From Sindora glabra (Eukaryota > Streptophyta > Magnoliopsida > Fabales > Fabaceae), in the NCBI GenBank assembly GCA_020226215.1, contig CM035234.1:62001-126000 (forward strand): DNA of 64,000 bases, given 5' to 3'. Below the pieces are notes generated by a model. The model was given only the letters and a program-made list of their open reading frames with translations, did no database searches and was not told the DNA's origin. Below, one piece after another: positions 34,890 to 47,565 of the stretch. Position numbers and translations under genes: made by a program. Positions within the stretch are counted from its first letter, which is position 1. The number at the start of each line of letters is the position of its first letter.

Positions 34890-37800
34890 TTCTTTTGATC
34901 TGTGGAAGCCATGACTTCATTATCTACATCCTCTCTTGCTAATTGCATATATTCATCATCATCTAAGAAAAATTAGCCTATATCTTGAGAAGTATGTGCC
35001 TCATTCTTAAGAAATGTTTCTTCACCTTCATTCCCCATATCATATAAGTCTATTAGCTTTAAGTGTATTGCTACACTCTAATTTTTATCCACTCTATCAT
35101 TTACATAATATACCATTTGTACTTGAGAGGCCAAGATGTATGGATCATGACCTTTATGCTCACTAGTATAAATCAGTCTAGGGAAGTTAACTGAAGTAAA
35201 TTGAAATTGATCTTTTCTTATCCCAATCATAATATTGACCCATTCATATTTGAAAAAGTAATTAAAACCTAACCATAATAATTCAACTCAATGATATTCT
35301 TCAATCTTCCATAATATCCTAACTCAGTAGTGGTAAAGGCTCCCTTATTTTCAATCGATGACATGGAATTGGAAACCATTAATGTTATACATATTGTACC
35401 TTTTAGCACATGGCAGAAGTCCACAAGCTAGATATTTTAAGTTAGCAGAAATCTCATCTTGGTTGCCAATATTCATCATTTGGAAAAATGAAAACATGAA
35501 ATTAATTACCTATCATTGAACTTATAAGTACAAAACTTATAGTACATTAAATGTGATATAAGAAATAATATTTACATGCCTAGAGAACTAATCAACAACC
35601 TCTTTGTTCACTATCTTATTAATCTCTGACTTGGAATAAGTTTGACTTTTAAGCTATCTTTTTGTTTGAGTCCTGGATTCCTTAATAAATAGATCAATAA
35701 TAACTGAATTAAATAATGCATATCTATGTACTTATGTAATTCTAAAAGTGATAGCATGAAAGTTGACATTTGTCCAACTAATCAGCAAACCATTGGGAGA
35801 ATGGTATTTTCTTAACTAGAATCAGTTTGGCCATGATTATCATCAATGTGCCTAACTTGATTAAATGAAGTCTCAGTTCCTTCCAAATATTTAGAATAAA
35901 ATGTAAGGCATTCTTCAACTATGTAGCACTCGGCTATAGAGCCTTTAGGTTAAGCCCTATTCTTGATATAGGATTTCAAATTACCTAAATACTATCAAAT
36001 ACATCTAATGATAATGCACATGCCCTCCATGTTTCACTTCATCAACTAAATGAATAACTAGATGAACCACTACAATGAAGAATGATGGGGGAAATATCAT
36101 CTCCATATGACAAGGTGTGAACATGATTTGATCTTGTAATTTATTAAGCTTAACTAGATCGAGAGTTTTACCATATATTTTCCTAAAAAATGAACATAGC
36201 TCAACCAAAACTACAGTAATTTTATATTTTAGTAGATTTTGTTAAGCAACTGGTAGTAATTGCTCTATAAGAATGTATGAATTATGGCTTTTCAGTCTAG
36301 AAAGTTTACAATTCTTCAAATTAACATTTTTGAAATATTACTAAAATATCCATCAAGCACTAGCACATTATTCAATCTATCAAGAAAGACATCTTTTTAA
36401 GTATTTGTGAAGGAAAATAAAGCTAAGGAGAACTTTCTATCACCATTAGCCTAAAGATCATAACGTAAATTCATTGCTTGTAAATTCATTGCTTGTAAGT
36501 CTTTACAAAAGTTGATATGGTCTTTGGTCTTATTTTGCTCATTAAGCAACATGTAAATAATATTGTCACATGCATTTTTCTCAAAATGCATGACATTAAA
36601 ATTGTGACATAATAAATTGAACTCCCAATATGGAAGTTTTGCTCATTAAGCTTTATTTCCTTCTATTAATTTCAAGAGAGGTTTTTTCCCACTTTCTTTA
36701 GAATTGGGATCCTTCCTAAATTACACATCAATATCCATCAATTGTTTTAAAATTTCAAGGATAGATAATATTTTGGGTTGGGTTCCTTAATTCTGTGTTT
36801 CCATCATATTGAGATTTATTAAACCTAAATTTATAATTTTAAGGCAAGAAATGACAATGACCTATAAAACATGATTTCTTACGAAATGGTAAATGTTGAG
36901 GCCTAAAATCATAGTTACAGGTAGGGCAAGCTAAATCGATCAATGTGTTCCATCCAAATAAATTGCTAAGTTCAAGAAAATCACTAATGGTCCACATCAG
37001 AGTTATACGTATTTTGAAAGCTTGATTTATCAATGCATTAAATGCTTCAACACCACTATCCTATAACTCTTTCAATTCTTGGATAAAAGGTTAAAGATAG
37101 ACATTGATGTCATTTTTAGGCATTTTTCTTCTAGAAATGATCATTGAAAGGATGAAGGAGGTTTGCTTCATACAAATCCATGGGAGCAAGTTATAAAAGA
37201 TCCAAACAACAAGCCATATACTATAATTAATACTCAAATTCCTAAAAAGGTTAAAACTATCATTAGCTAAGCTAAGGCACACATTTCTAGGATTTAAAAC
37301 AAAATTAGTGTTGATCAAATTAAACATCTTCCATGCTTTAAAGTCCCTTGGATGCCTTATCAACCTATCTTTATTACTATTCCTAACATGCCATCTCATT
37401 AGTTTAGCGGTCTTAGATGACATGAAGAATCTTTACAAATGTGGCTAGAGTGGAAAGTAATGTAAAATCTTTTTAAGAATCATCTTTTTTTTCTTCATAT
37501 TGCTAGATGCATCCCCTTCATCACTTTTACCCGTTGATTTCTATCTTAAAGCATGACATCTATCGCATGATTCCTTACTTGCATCATAACCCTAATACAC
37601 ATATAATTATTTGGACATGCATTTATTTTTGTGTAGTTAAGCCAAGCTTTTTGATAATTTTCTTCATCTTGTAAAATGACTCAGGAATCTTTGCATAATT
37701 AAAAGCTTTACTTAAAAATTGTATAATTATGTCCATTTTCGTATCACTAATCCTACACAAACATTTTATGTGATATAGGCTTATAACAAAAGAAAGTTGT

Positions 37801-38290
37801 GTGCTTGGTACATCCTTCATACAATTCTTGATTTCCACCCTTAAGTAACTCCATAACATCTCTATTTTGATCACTTAGTCTTTCACTTAATACCCTATCT
37901 CCAACATTTAGTTCTTGGGATTTGGAAAGTTCACCTACATGGCGTGTTGGTTCTCCAAATGCATCATTAATCATGTTTAAAATAGAATTTTCATTGGATT
38001 AGGGAGTATTAGGTTCATTCATATTATGACCATTATTAAAAGCCTCCCCTACTACTAGCTCTCCATGGAAAACCCATTTAGTGTAGCTTGGAGGAAATTG
38101 TTTAAGAAAGAAGTGACCAAACACTTCTTCTTTCATCAACTAAAATCTAAATGAACAAGTAGGACAAGGACATTTTATTCTTTGTTAAATAGACTTGTTT
38201 ACAATTGCAAAATCTAGAAATTGTTATAGTTTATTAATGAATTGACATATGTTGCTAGGTAAATTAATCTAAGATTTGTCCATTAGTATC
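34890..38290 (-). pseudogene. CACTA TNP2-type transposase pseudogene (element 1)
   Basis: Decayed transposase gene reading right to left. Domains in order: a transposase-associated N-terminal region near 38290-38050 (starts MDKS, includes RIKCPCPTCSF and TKWVFHGEL); a linker near 37974-37623; the TNP2 core at 37423-37091 (MRWHVRNSNKDRLIRHP, FNLFRNLSINYSIW, KMPKNDINVYL) and 37033-36839 (LFGWNTLIDLACPTCNYD, SCFIGHCHFLP); a DUF4218-like block at 36208-36005 (CHMEMIFPPSFF, HLVIHLVDEVKHGG); and a DUF4216-like block near 35200-34900 (PYILASQVQMVYYVNDRVDK). Stops and frame changes are frequent, so no full protein can be made. The domain order is that of plant En/Spm TNP2 proteins. Confidence 0.8.
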
Positions 38291-38299
38291 ATAGTATAA

Positions 38300-39976
38300 G
38301 CTACAAGATTTTATCACACAAAAAAGAATGAAAGTGAGAAAAAAAGAGAAAGGAAAAATTATCTCAATAATTTATGCATGTTAAATACACAACAACATAG
38401 TAGCTACAAGACACATAAAGAAACTTCTAATTTGCTAGGGGTCCTTACTTTTTTAGTTATTTCCAAACAAAACAACACTTGAATTAGTCATAGAAACAAA
38501 AAAACAATAAGATAACTTGAATTTTTTAAGATTTTACATTTATTTGAACCTAATAACCCATATCATGTAAATTTATAGATAAAAATTAAAATGTGGCCAT
38601 GGATGTTAACTAACAAAGAATGATTGTAACCTTAGTTTTGAGATTAGTTTTTTCTTTAATCGCTTTGGTGGATGTATTGGCCCTTTTTAAGGTTAGTCCT
38701 GAGTTTTACATTCTTCAAAATCATAAATCTTGTTTTCTTTAAGGATTTGTTATTCCTTATTCAATTGGTAATTTCTACTGAAAAGTATTCATTTAAGACA
38801 TTTGTTAGGAATTTGCATAAGTTTGTCTTTGAGGCTATCTGTCATGCCTATTATTAGTCTTCCAATATTGCAGTTATTTTCCTTTTAGCCTTAACCTATC
38901 CAAAAATACACAACCTTTAATGGTTCAATGAAAGATATGGTTTTCGTTGAGCATATTGTTTTCATTTGATTCATGTAACTAACCCCATCTAATGGGATAA
39001 GGCTTGGTTGTTATTATAAGCTATCAAATAAAGTGTGTCTAGCAGTCTAACATGGCAATCATATGTATGAATGTTTTCTTTGTTAAAACTATGTATTAGC
39101 CTTCTTTTGTTTGGTCTTATTTTTTGTTTTTCCCTTTTTAAAAAAAATAAGCTCTATTTTATTTGCATTAATAATCCATGATATATTTCTAATTATTTGT
39201 ATGATATAGATGAAGAATAAAATTGTTTGTGAGGTAATTGATTTTATCAAAGGGCATCAATCACTTTTTGATCAAGTTCTTTGCTTAGATATTACTTAAG
39301 CATATGAACTAAGAATAAAGCAAATCAATCTTGTTGTTGGCATACTTAGCAAGGTAAATGTTTTCTAAGTTGTTTAACTAGATTTCAGCAATTTAGATTA
39401 CATATATCATAGGCTAAACTTTTTTCTACAACTTAGGTGTAGTGCTATTTGTTAGTTTGACTAGATTTGATTAAACTGGATTGTTATTTGCATAAAGAAG
39501 CACTATCAAAATTAAAGGCTTCCTATGCTTTATTTTTGTTTTTTTCCTTGGCAATATTAATTTCATAGAAGACATAAGGAAATATCTAAGGATTTTCTTG
39601 TATTACCAAAAATCTAGTAATTAGGGCTTATACTTTTATTTCACTATTCAAAAGCCAAAGTCAAAGTTTTCTACTTGGAAAAGTAGCTTACTAAACTTTG
39701 CTAGCAAAATTATCATTATTAAACTTTGAACTTATATAAATGAAAGGCTTAGAGCTTATATTCAATCCTCAAAGAGATGACTAATTCTTGGTTGATAATG
39801 AGCAATTTTAGTGCCCTCTTAACTTAAGCAAATAAAACTTTTAAGAATGAAGTGGCCATGTGGGAAATTCAAATGATGCCACTCTAAATTATATAAATTA
39901 ACATCATAATATCATTTTTGAATTTAATTTTGATAATGTTATAAGAAAACACAATATTAGCGGGTTTACAAAAACT
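38300..39976. other. CACTA internal non-coding region left of the nested retrotransposon
   Basis: Lies upstream of the TNP2 start. It holds an open frame of 61 codons on the + strand at 38672 with no recognisable domain. No second CACTA gene was identified here. Confidence 0.4.
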
Positions 39977-41287
39977 TGACCGCAATCCCGCAAATGCACG
40001 GGTTAAGTCGAGTTATAGTATAAAAGATTATTGTCTCCACAGGGATTGCACGTTGAATACTAACTGAATTTCAAGTAAAATTATCTAGGCGTATCAATTG
40101 ATAGTGTGAATTAAGGATAAAATGTAAAATAGAGCTTAGTTATCAAGAAAAGGTTTAATTCAATGAAATGAAAGCGTACTCAGCTTAAGGTTCCCTTGTA
40201 CATTTCATTATGAAATGAATATAATCCTTTAACATGGTTTACTGTTAATTTAGACTGCTGGATTACCTAAATTAAGCTATACCTCATTGTAAGGCTACTA
40301 GCTACTAACCAAAAGATTAAGTGCCCAGAATTACTCTAGTAATCACTCATCTAGGTTGCATTAACTTACTTTAGAATCCATTTTCAGACATTTCATCCTG
40401 TGCAAAAGAATCCAATTAGCTTAATTCCTAAGTCTAATTGATATTCCCAATGATCATGCAAGGTCCAATTAATTAATTAGTCATTTCAACCTAGAATCAA
40501 TTAATCCATAACACAAATCCAATATTCCGGATATATTGGTTTCTTCCAACACAAACAGCATAATCAAATCATAAATTAACAGTAAATCAAGCTAGATTAT
40601 ATAAAATTCAAATCCATAAATCTATGAACAAGTTCACCCAAGCTGAGCACAAGGGTTTAGTGTGAAAACATTACAAAATCAGAAGAAAACCAGAAAACAG
40701 AGAGGGAATTCAAACAATTCATGAAGCTCTACAAATTCCTTGCTTGAATCTTCAATCCTTTGCTTGAATCCACGTTAGAAGTTGCCCTTGGTGAGTTTTG
40801 GTCTCTCCTAGGGTTTCTCCCAGCAGCTCCTCTTTTAATTTTTAGTTTCTCCTCCTCCCCCTTTGATTTTTCGCACAAAACTTATATGGGTAATGTACAC
40901 GGGGTATGACATGGCCCATGTTGTACCCCATGTTCTTCTGCGAAGGCTGGTCAGCATGATACATGGGGTATGACACAGCCCATGTTGTACCCCGTGTTCT
41001 TCTCTGAGGAGCTCAGTGAAGCTTCGAAACAGTCCAGAAAGATACACGGCCTTAAACACGGGGTTCCCATACCCTGTGTTCTTTGTCAAGTGAGCAAATT
41101 TGCTTCGATTCTCCACTATTTGCATGGTTTTGCTTCCGGATCCTTTTCTAATGCTCAAATGTGTCCTTTCAAAGCCTGAAAATAAAATATCGAGCATCTA
41201 AGTATCCTTTTTCAATCAATTTGCACAAGATACTAAGTAAATAAGTAATGAAACACATAGAATTTAAGTGCAATTATGCATTTATCA
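39977..41287 (-). repeat. 3' LTR of the gag-protease retrotransposon
   Basis: 1311 bp, bounded by TGACCGC at the left and TTTATCA at the right on the + strand. It contains two 37-bp nested palindromes (40897-40933, 40961-40997) and a shortened one (41055-41079). It aligns without length change to the LTR at 46255-47565. Confidence 0.9.
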
Positions 41288-41299
41288 ATTCCCCCACAC
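41288..41299 (-). other. Polypurine tract
   Basis: GTGTGGGGGAAT on the - strand, directly adjoining the 3' LTR. It is the expected primer for plus-strand DNA synthesis, and its form is typical of Athila/Tat elements. Confidence 0.8.
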
Positions 41300-43540
41300 T
41301 TGAATCTTGCTCGTCCTCAAGCAAGGAAGTAAGAGAATAGAAAATCTACTCCAATTTTTATTCTTTCCTGACCGTTTTTTTTTTAAATCAGGCAATCATT
41401 CAATAAATCAAAGATTAGGATCAAGTCATGCCAAGCAACTAAATGAAAATAAAGCAACTAAATAAGTCAATCCTCAGCATGAAAGCAAAAGAGAATAGCC
41501 TCATAGGTAAAGTGTTTACTCACACTCTCAAGATTAGGCTTGTGTATACTCTCAAATCAATCAACTCATGACTTAATTCTACCATATGCTTACAAAAACT
41601 CTAATCTCCACTACTATATTGTAAAATGCATGCAAATCAGAGGACTTTATTAGGGAAAATGGTGAGGATAGGGGAAAGGAAAATCAAGGGATGAAAAATG
41701 ATAGAGTTAGAGAAGGAAAAAGACACATTGGTCATGAGTTTGACCATTGTCTAGTTCCATTACTCAGCTTAACATATTACCTTGCTTCAACCCTTGCTCC
41801 AACCTCCATTCTTCCTTTTTATTTTCTTTTTATTTATTTATTTATTCCCAACAAGCTTTTCTTCCTCTTCTTCTTCCCAAATAATTTATTTGACAACATT
41901 TTTTTTATTTATGGTGTTTTGTTTTTTTTATTTTTTTTTGTTTTTTTTTTGTTTTTTTTTAAACAATCAAAGCTATAAATCAACTTATCCAACTAGCAGC
42001 ACTAAGTAAGGACCTCTAAGTGATAGCTAAACTCATATAATGTGTCTAAGTTCCCTTAAACTCTAAGGTTCAAGTTCACTTGGGCAGTGGCTTTAGATGC
42101 ACATGGGATGGGTTGGGCTTGGCTAGAAAAAAAGGTCCAAGGCTCAAAGTGGCTAACTAGGGGTAAAATTGAAAATGGTTTAGGGTATATCAAAGAAAAG
42201 GATTCAAATAAGCAAAATAAATAAAAAGGGAAAAGAAACATGGCCTCATCATTTTTGACATGCAAAATACATAAAATGTAGCCTCAAAAAGAGCAAATGC
42301 AAGTTCTAAAGCAAAAAGTCAAGAGTGATGACATAATCCCTCAAGAAGATAAAAATGAGCTTCAAATTCTAATATGAAAATTGCTCAAAAGGCTCAAATC
42401 TCACAAGGATCAATTATGCTCATTACTCTTAACTTCAAGCTTTAGATTATCCTTACTAAGTTGCCAGATATTCATTAAAGGAGTAAGGCATGAACCAATC
42501 ATTTTATTCAAAAGATTGCCCTAAAATTTTTTAAATTTTTTTTTTACATTTTTAATAATTTTTTTATATCATTGAAATTGGAGCAAATTTCAGTACTCTA
42601 AATCAATCAAGCAGATTCAGGTGCAAAACATACTAAATAAAACATACTAAACGCTGCTCCCCCATACTTAAAATTGGACATTATCTTTAATGTACAAATA
42701 AGGTAAATGGAAAAGAGACAGAGAATAGATGGGGGACTGAAACTTCCCTGACAAGTGGAACATGGTTGTCCAGTATAGATCATGACTGCAGGGAGATCCA
42801 GAAGTAGAGACAGAGTAGGAGAGAGAGAGGAAGCTGGTAATCTAAAAGAAAGAAGATGCAATGCTGGAGAAAATATGCTGTTAGTTATTATAAACATTAA
42901 TATTAAAAGTGCAAGAAAACAAAAGAGAAATATTTAAAATAATAAAAAGTAAATAAAAGTGCATAGTCAATATAAGTACAGACTAAGAGAAATGTTGAAT
43001 GTTGAAAATGAAGGAAAATGAGGGGTTTTCACCATTAAAAACTCGTCTGCCCAGGAACACGGGGTCAGACACGGCCTGTGTTGTACCCCGTGTTTCTCTC
43101 TGGAAGGCTCATGTTCAAAACTCCTATTCATTGGTTCAGTCAGTGAGGTACATGGGGTAAGACACTTCCCGTGTTTAACACCGTGTATCTCATTGGAAGG
43201 CTCATGAAAATCATAAATCTTTTATTCTAACCAGATAGTGAGGTACACGGTGTATGACACGGCCCGTGTTGTACACCGTGTATCTCACTGGACTGCATTT
43301 TGAGCCTTCAGTGCGAGAAAATGAACAACAAACATGCATATATGCCTAATTTACCCCAAAGACAGAGACAAAGTGCAAAAGTGAATGTCTTAAATCAACA
43401 ACTGATGACCTATATGCCTCAACTACTCAGAAACTCAGAATGAAAAGGAGAAAACTAAGATTTAAAAGCAATAAAAATAGAAAAATAAGCTTGGGTTGCC
43501 TCCCAAGAAGTGCTTGTTTAAGGTCATAAGCTCGACCCCT
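41300..43540. other. Non-coding interior of the gag-protease retrotransposon
   Basis: About 2.2 kb between the protease stop and the polypurine tract, where reverse transcriptase and integrase would lie in an autonomous element. No such domains are present. It holds T-rich runs at about 41815-41960 and three 37-bp nested palindromes at 43057-43093, 43150-43186 and 43245-43281. Small open frames (for example 41691-41978) are low-complexity Phe/Leu and are not considered genes. Confidence 0.6.
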
Positions 43541-43547
43541 GTTTCAA

Positions 43548-46058
43548 TTAATCTAGTGCTGCCATTATTGGTGGCCCGACAACATAATGCTTCAATCTTT
43601 GGCCATTAAGTGGTGGGCTTGCCTCCAAAATTTCTGCATATACAGCAATCTCCTCATTTTCAACAACTCCATCTGTGACTAAACATGCTTCAAGTGGATC
43701 TTGAAGGCACCCCGTCAGAAGGGTTTCTTTCACAGCTTTATCTACCACATCAATCCTGTATATTGAATCTTCACAAACAGGTAATTTAATTGATTCATTC
43801 AAATTAAACTCATCTTTTTCATCCCCAACAGATAATGAAAGCTTTCCATTTTTTACATCAATTAAAGCACCCATAGTGGCTAAAAAGGGTCTACCCAAAA
43901 TGATAGGGATTTGTGAATCCTCTTCCATTTCAAGCACAACAAAATCAACAGGAATAAAGAACTTACCAACCTTGATAGGTATATCCTCAAGAATACCTAC
44001 TGGGTATTTCATTGAACAGTCAACTAGTTGAAGTGAAACTGTGGTGGGCTTCATTTCTTCTATATTCAGTTTCCTTGCAACCGACAGTGGCATGAGGCTC
44101 ACACTTGCTCCTAGGTCACACAATGCTCGGTCAATAGGAACATTTCTAATCACACAAGGAATGGAGAAGCCGCCTGGGTCCTTTAGCTTAGGAGGTAGTT
44201 TATTCTGGATGATAGCACTACACTCCCCCGTTAGAGCTACAGTCTCATGCTCTTCTAACTTCCTTTTGTTTAAGAGAATGTTCTTCAAAAACTTTGCATA
44301 TGACGGCATTTGTGAAAGAGCATCAGTGAAGGGAATATTGATATATAGCTTTTTCAATACTTCCAAGAACTTTCCAAACTGCTTATCAAGTTTAGCCTTT
44401 GCTAGTCTTTGAGGATAAGGGATAGGCGATTTGTAAAGTTCTAGAGGGACATATTTTGACTTTTCAGGTAATTCCCCTTCTTTCACTTCAATATCATTAG
44501 GAATTGAGGCCTTTTTGCCTTCTTTCTACTTTTCCCCCACACTTATCTCTTCTTCACCTTCTTGAGTGGCATTTGGATCCTTCAATAGCCTTCCACTCCT
44601 AAGAGTTATTGCCTTGCAATGCTCCCTAGGATTTGATTCAGGTTAAGCAGGGAGTTGACCAAAAGGTCTAGAAGAAGATACAGAAGCTTGTTGAGCTATT
44701 TGAGTTTCCAACATCTTTCCATGTGTTGCCAATGAATCAACTTTGGAGGACAGTTACCTAAGGCAATCTTCCATGGCTCTACCATGCTGTCTAAACTCTT
44801 CATTAGTTTTCTCTTGGAAAATGAGAAATTTCTCCAAGAGGCCTTCTAACTTAGCAGTGGAAGAGGGTTGAGCTGGTGGGTTGTATGGTCTTTGGTTTTG
44901 AAAACTGGATGGTGGTGGTGGTGGCCTATTGTATGGTTGATTTTGAGTGTTGTATGGCTGGTTCCTCCATGATAGGTTGTAGATGTTTCCAAATGGTTCA
45001 TTCGGATTCTTCTGTCCATACCCACTGTTATGCACATAATTCATTTATTCAGTGAAATCCTACCCCAATGTACACTCAGTTGCCATATGACCTGTCATGC
45101 CACAAATCTCACAAGGAAGGTCAATAGCACCTGTTGCATTTACACTATTAACTTGAAATTTATCAAACTTAGCTATAAGTATATCTACTTTGCTACCTAA
45201 ACTTTCTAGTGCATCTACCTTAGCTGACAAATTGTTAAAAGCATCTAATTCATACTTACCTGGAGCTTTCCTTGAAGGTCCCTTCTCATTTGACCATTGG
45301 TAATGGTTCAAAGCCATATCTTCAATTAACTCATATGCTTCATCCAACCTTTTGTTCATCAAAGCACCTCCAGCAGCAGCATCCACAGTAAGCTTAGTAT
45401 TGTAATTCAAACCATTGTAGAAAGTATGAAGAACTAGCAATTTCTCTAACCCATGATGTGGACACAGCCTCAACAGTTCCTTATATCTGTGCTAAGCATC
45501 AAATAGAGATTCTCCTTCTCTCTGAGAAAATGTAGTGATTTCATTCCTTAATTGAGCAGTCTTGCTTGGAGGAAAATATCTTGATAGAAAAGCCCTCAGT
45601 AGCTCTTCCCATGTTGTGATAGATCCTACTGGTAAAGAATGCAACCAAGCCCTTGCTCTATCCCTCAAAGAGAATGGGAAGAGTCTAAGCTTGATAGCAT
45701 CCGTTGCTACACCATTGATCTTGATTGTATCACAGTATTCTAAGAAAATCTGGATATGGAGGTTGGGATCCTCCATTAGTAGTCCACCAAACTGGTTTTG
45801 CTGCACCATAGACAAAAGAGCCGGCTTCAATTCAAAGTTATTAGCCTCAACAGCAGGCCTTCTTATACTGGATTGAAGACCAGTGGCGTCGGGTGCTGCA
45901 AATTCTCGAAGAGATCGGTTATCCATGGCTTCAATTACTGGTTCAGGGTCAATTGCTTCTTGGATATGAACTGATTTTTGCTCTCTCCTTCTCCTAAGCA
46001 GAGTTCTTTCAATCTTCGGGTCTAATTCAAGAATTCCTTCAAGACTTCTCCTTCGCAT
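43548..46058 (-). pseudogene. Retrotransposon gag-protease gene with six in-frame stops
   Basis: A single reading frame runs from about 46058 (MRRRSLEGILELDPKIERTL, an Athila/Tat-type gag start) to the stop at 43548. The gag core includes GGLLMEDPNLHIQIFLEYCD and ARAWLHSLPVGSITTWEELL. A zinc knuckle CEICGMTGHMATEC (C-x2-C-x4-H-x4-C, about 45113-45072) follows, then a Pro/Asn/Gln-rich linker. The protease has ALCDLGASVSLMP with its catalytic Asp at about 44117; DLGAS in place of DTG is usual for this lineage. FVVLEMEEDSQIPIILGRPF closes the fold. Stops at 45492, 45060, 45045, 44754, 44643 and 44526 are all TAG or TAA, with no frameshift across 2.5 kb. A fresh copy would encode about 836 residues; this one is dead. 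Confidence 0.85.
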
Positions 46059-46230
46059 ATACAAAGATTTTCTACAAAAAGAGTAGGTAATACTCGAACA
46101 GAACAAAGTAAGAAAGAAATACTATATATAAAAATTAGAAAATGAGAACAAAATGAATTAAGAACTAAAAGAAAATGAATTGCCTAGTTTAATTCACTTA
46201 AAACTTTCTGTTAATATCAACCAGTTGCAA

Positions 46231-46248
46231 TCCCCGGCAACGGCGCCA
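46231..46248 (-). other. Primer-binding site (tRNA-Asp type)
   Basis: On the - strand TGGCGCCGTTGCCGGGGA, 18 bases, separated from the 5' LTR by the spacer AGTTTT. It matches the 3' end of plant tRNA-Asp in the way usual for Athila and Tat elements. Confidence 0.9.
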
Positions 46249-46254
46249 AAAACT

Positions 46255-47565
46255 TGACCGCAATCCCGCAAGTGCATGGGTTAAGTCGAGTTATAGTATA
46301 AAATATTATCATCTCCACAAGGATTGCACGTTGAATACTAACTGAATTTCAAGTAAAATTATCTAGGCGTATCAATTGATAGTGTGAATTAAGGATAAAA
46401 TGTAAAACAGAGCTTAGTTATCAAGAAAAGGTTTAATTCAATGAAATGAAAGCGTACTCAGCTTAAGGTTCCCTTGTACATTTCATTATGAAATGAATGT
46501 AATCCTCTAACTTGGTTTACTGTTAATTTAGACTGCTGGATTACCTAAATTAAGCTATACCTCATTGCAAGGCTACTAGCTACTAACCAAAAGATTAAGT
46601 GCCCAGAATTACTCTAGTAATCACTCATCTAGGTTGCATTAACTTGCTTTAGAATCCATTTTCAAACATTTCATCCTGTGCAAAAGAATCCAATTAGCTT
46701 AATTCCTAAGTCTAATTGATATTCCCAATGATCATGCAAGGTCCAATTAATTAATTAGTCATTTCAACCTAGAATCAATTAATCCATAAAACAAATCCAA
46801 TATTCCGGATATATTGGTTTGTTCCAGCACAAACAGCATAATCAAATCATAAATTAACAGTAAATCAAGCTAGATTATATAAAATTCAAATCCATAAATC
46901 CATGAACAAGTTCACCCAAGTTGAGCACAAGGGTTTAGTGTGAAAACATTACAAAATCAGAAGAAAACTAGAAAACAGAGAGGGAATTCAAACAATTCAT
47001 GAAACTCTACAAATTCCTTGCTTGAATCTTCAATCCTTTGCTTGAATCCACGTTAGAAGTTGCCCTTGGTGAGTTTTGGTCTCTCCTAGGGTTTCTCCCA
47101 GCAGTTCCTCTTTTAATTTTTGGTTTCTCCTCCTCCCCCTTTGATTTTTCGCACAAAACTTATATGGGTAATGTACACGGGGTATGACATGGCCCATGTT
47201 GTACCCCATGTTCTTCTGCGAAGGCTGGTCAGCATGATACATGGGGTATAACACGGCCCATGTTGTACCCCGTGTTCTTCTCTAAAGAGCTCAGTGAAGC
47301 TTCGAAACAATCCAGAAAGATACACGACCTTAAACATGGGGTTTCCATACCCCGTGTTCTTTGTCAAGTGAGCAAATTTGCTTCAATTCTCCACTATTTG
47401 CATGGTTTTGCTTTCGAATCCTTTTCTAATGCTCAAATGTGTCCTTTCAAAGCCTGAAAACAAAATATTGAGCATCTAAGTATCCTTTTTCAATTAATTT
47501 ACACAAGATACTAAGTAAATAAGTAATGAAACACATAGAATTTAAATGCAATTGTGCATTTATCA
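46255..47565 (-). repeat. 5' LTR of the gag-protease retrotransposon
   Basis: 1311 bp, the partner of 39977-41287 at a constant offset of 6278. It contains the same palindrome set (47175-47211, 47239-47275 and a short one at 47333-47357). The promoter of the element should lie here; no TATA box was assigned. Confidence 0.9.

Larger units (their letters stand above)
39977..47565 (-). mobile_element. Gag-protease-only LTR retrotransposon (Athila/Tat-like, TR-GAG type)
   Basis: A complete 7589-bp LTR element in reverse orientation. Both LTRs are 1311 bp (39977-41287 and 46255-47565), start TGATAAATGCA and end GCGGTCA on the - strand, and differ at about 40 positions by eye (near 3%, mostly transitions). 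The primer-binding site TGGCGCCGTTGCCGGGGA, complementary to tRNA-Asp, lies six bases inside the right LTR; a GTGTGGGGGAAT polypurine tract borders the left one. This combination is typical of Athila and Tat lineages. The internal region codes gag and an aspartic protease only; reverse transcriptase, RNase H and integrase are absent, so mobility would have depended on a partner. It lies inside the CACTA element. A perfect 5-base target duplication is not seen. Confidence 0.85.

Noticed and set aside
40835..41197. Open frame of 120 codons on the - strand in the left LTR, and related frames at 47030-47367
   Set aside because: They are frames across the LTR palindromes, present in both LTRs with differing lengths; no domain is recognisable.
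41691..42009. Phe/Leu-rich open frames that look like membrane segments
   Set aside because: They are translations of T-rich runs in the non-coding interior of the retrotransposon.
44041..44412. Open frame of 123 codons on the + strand
   Set aside because: It is the antisense shadow of the retrotransposon protease.
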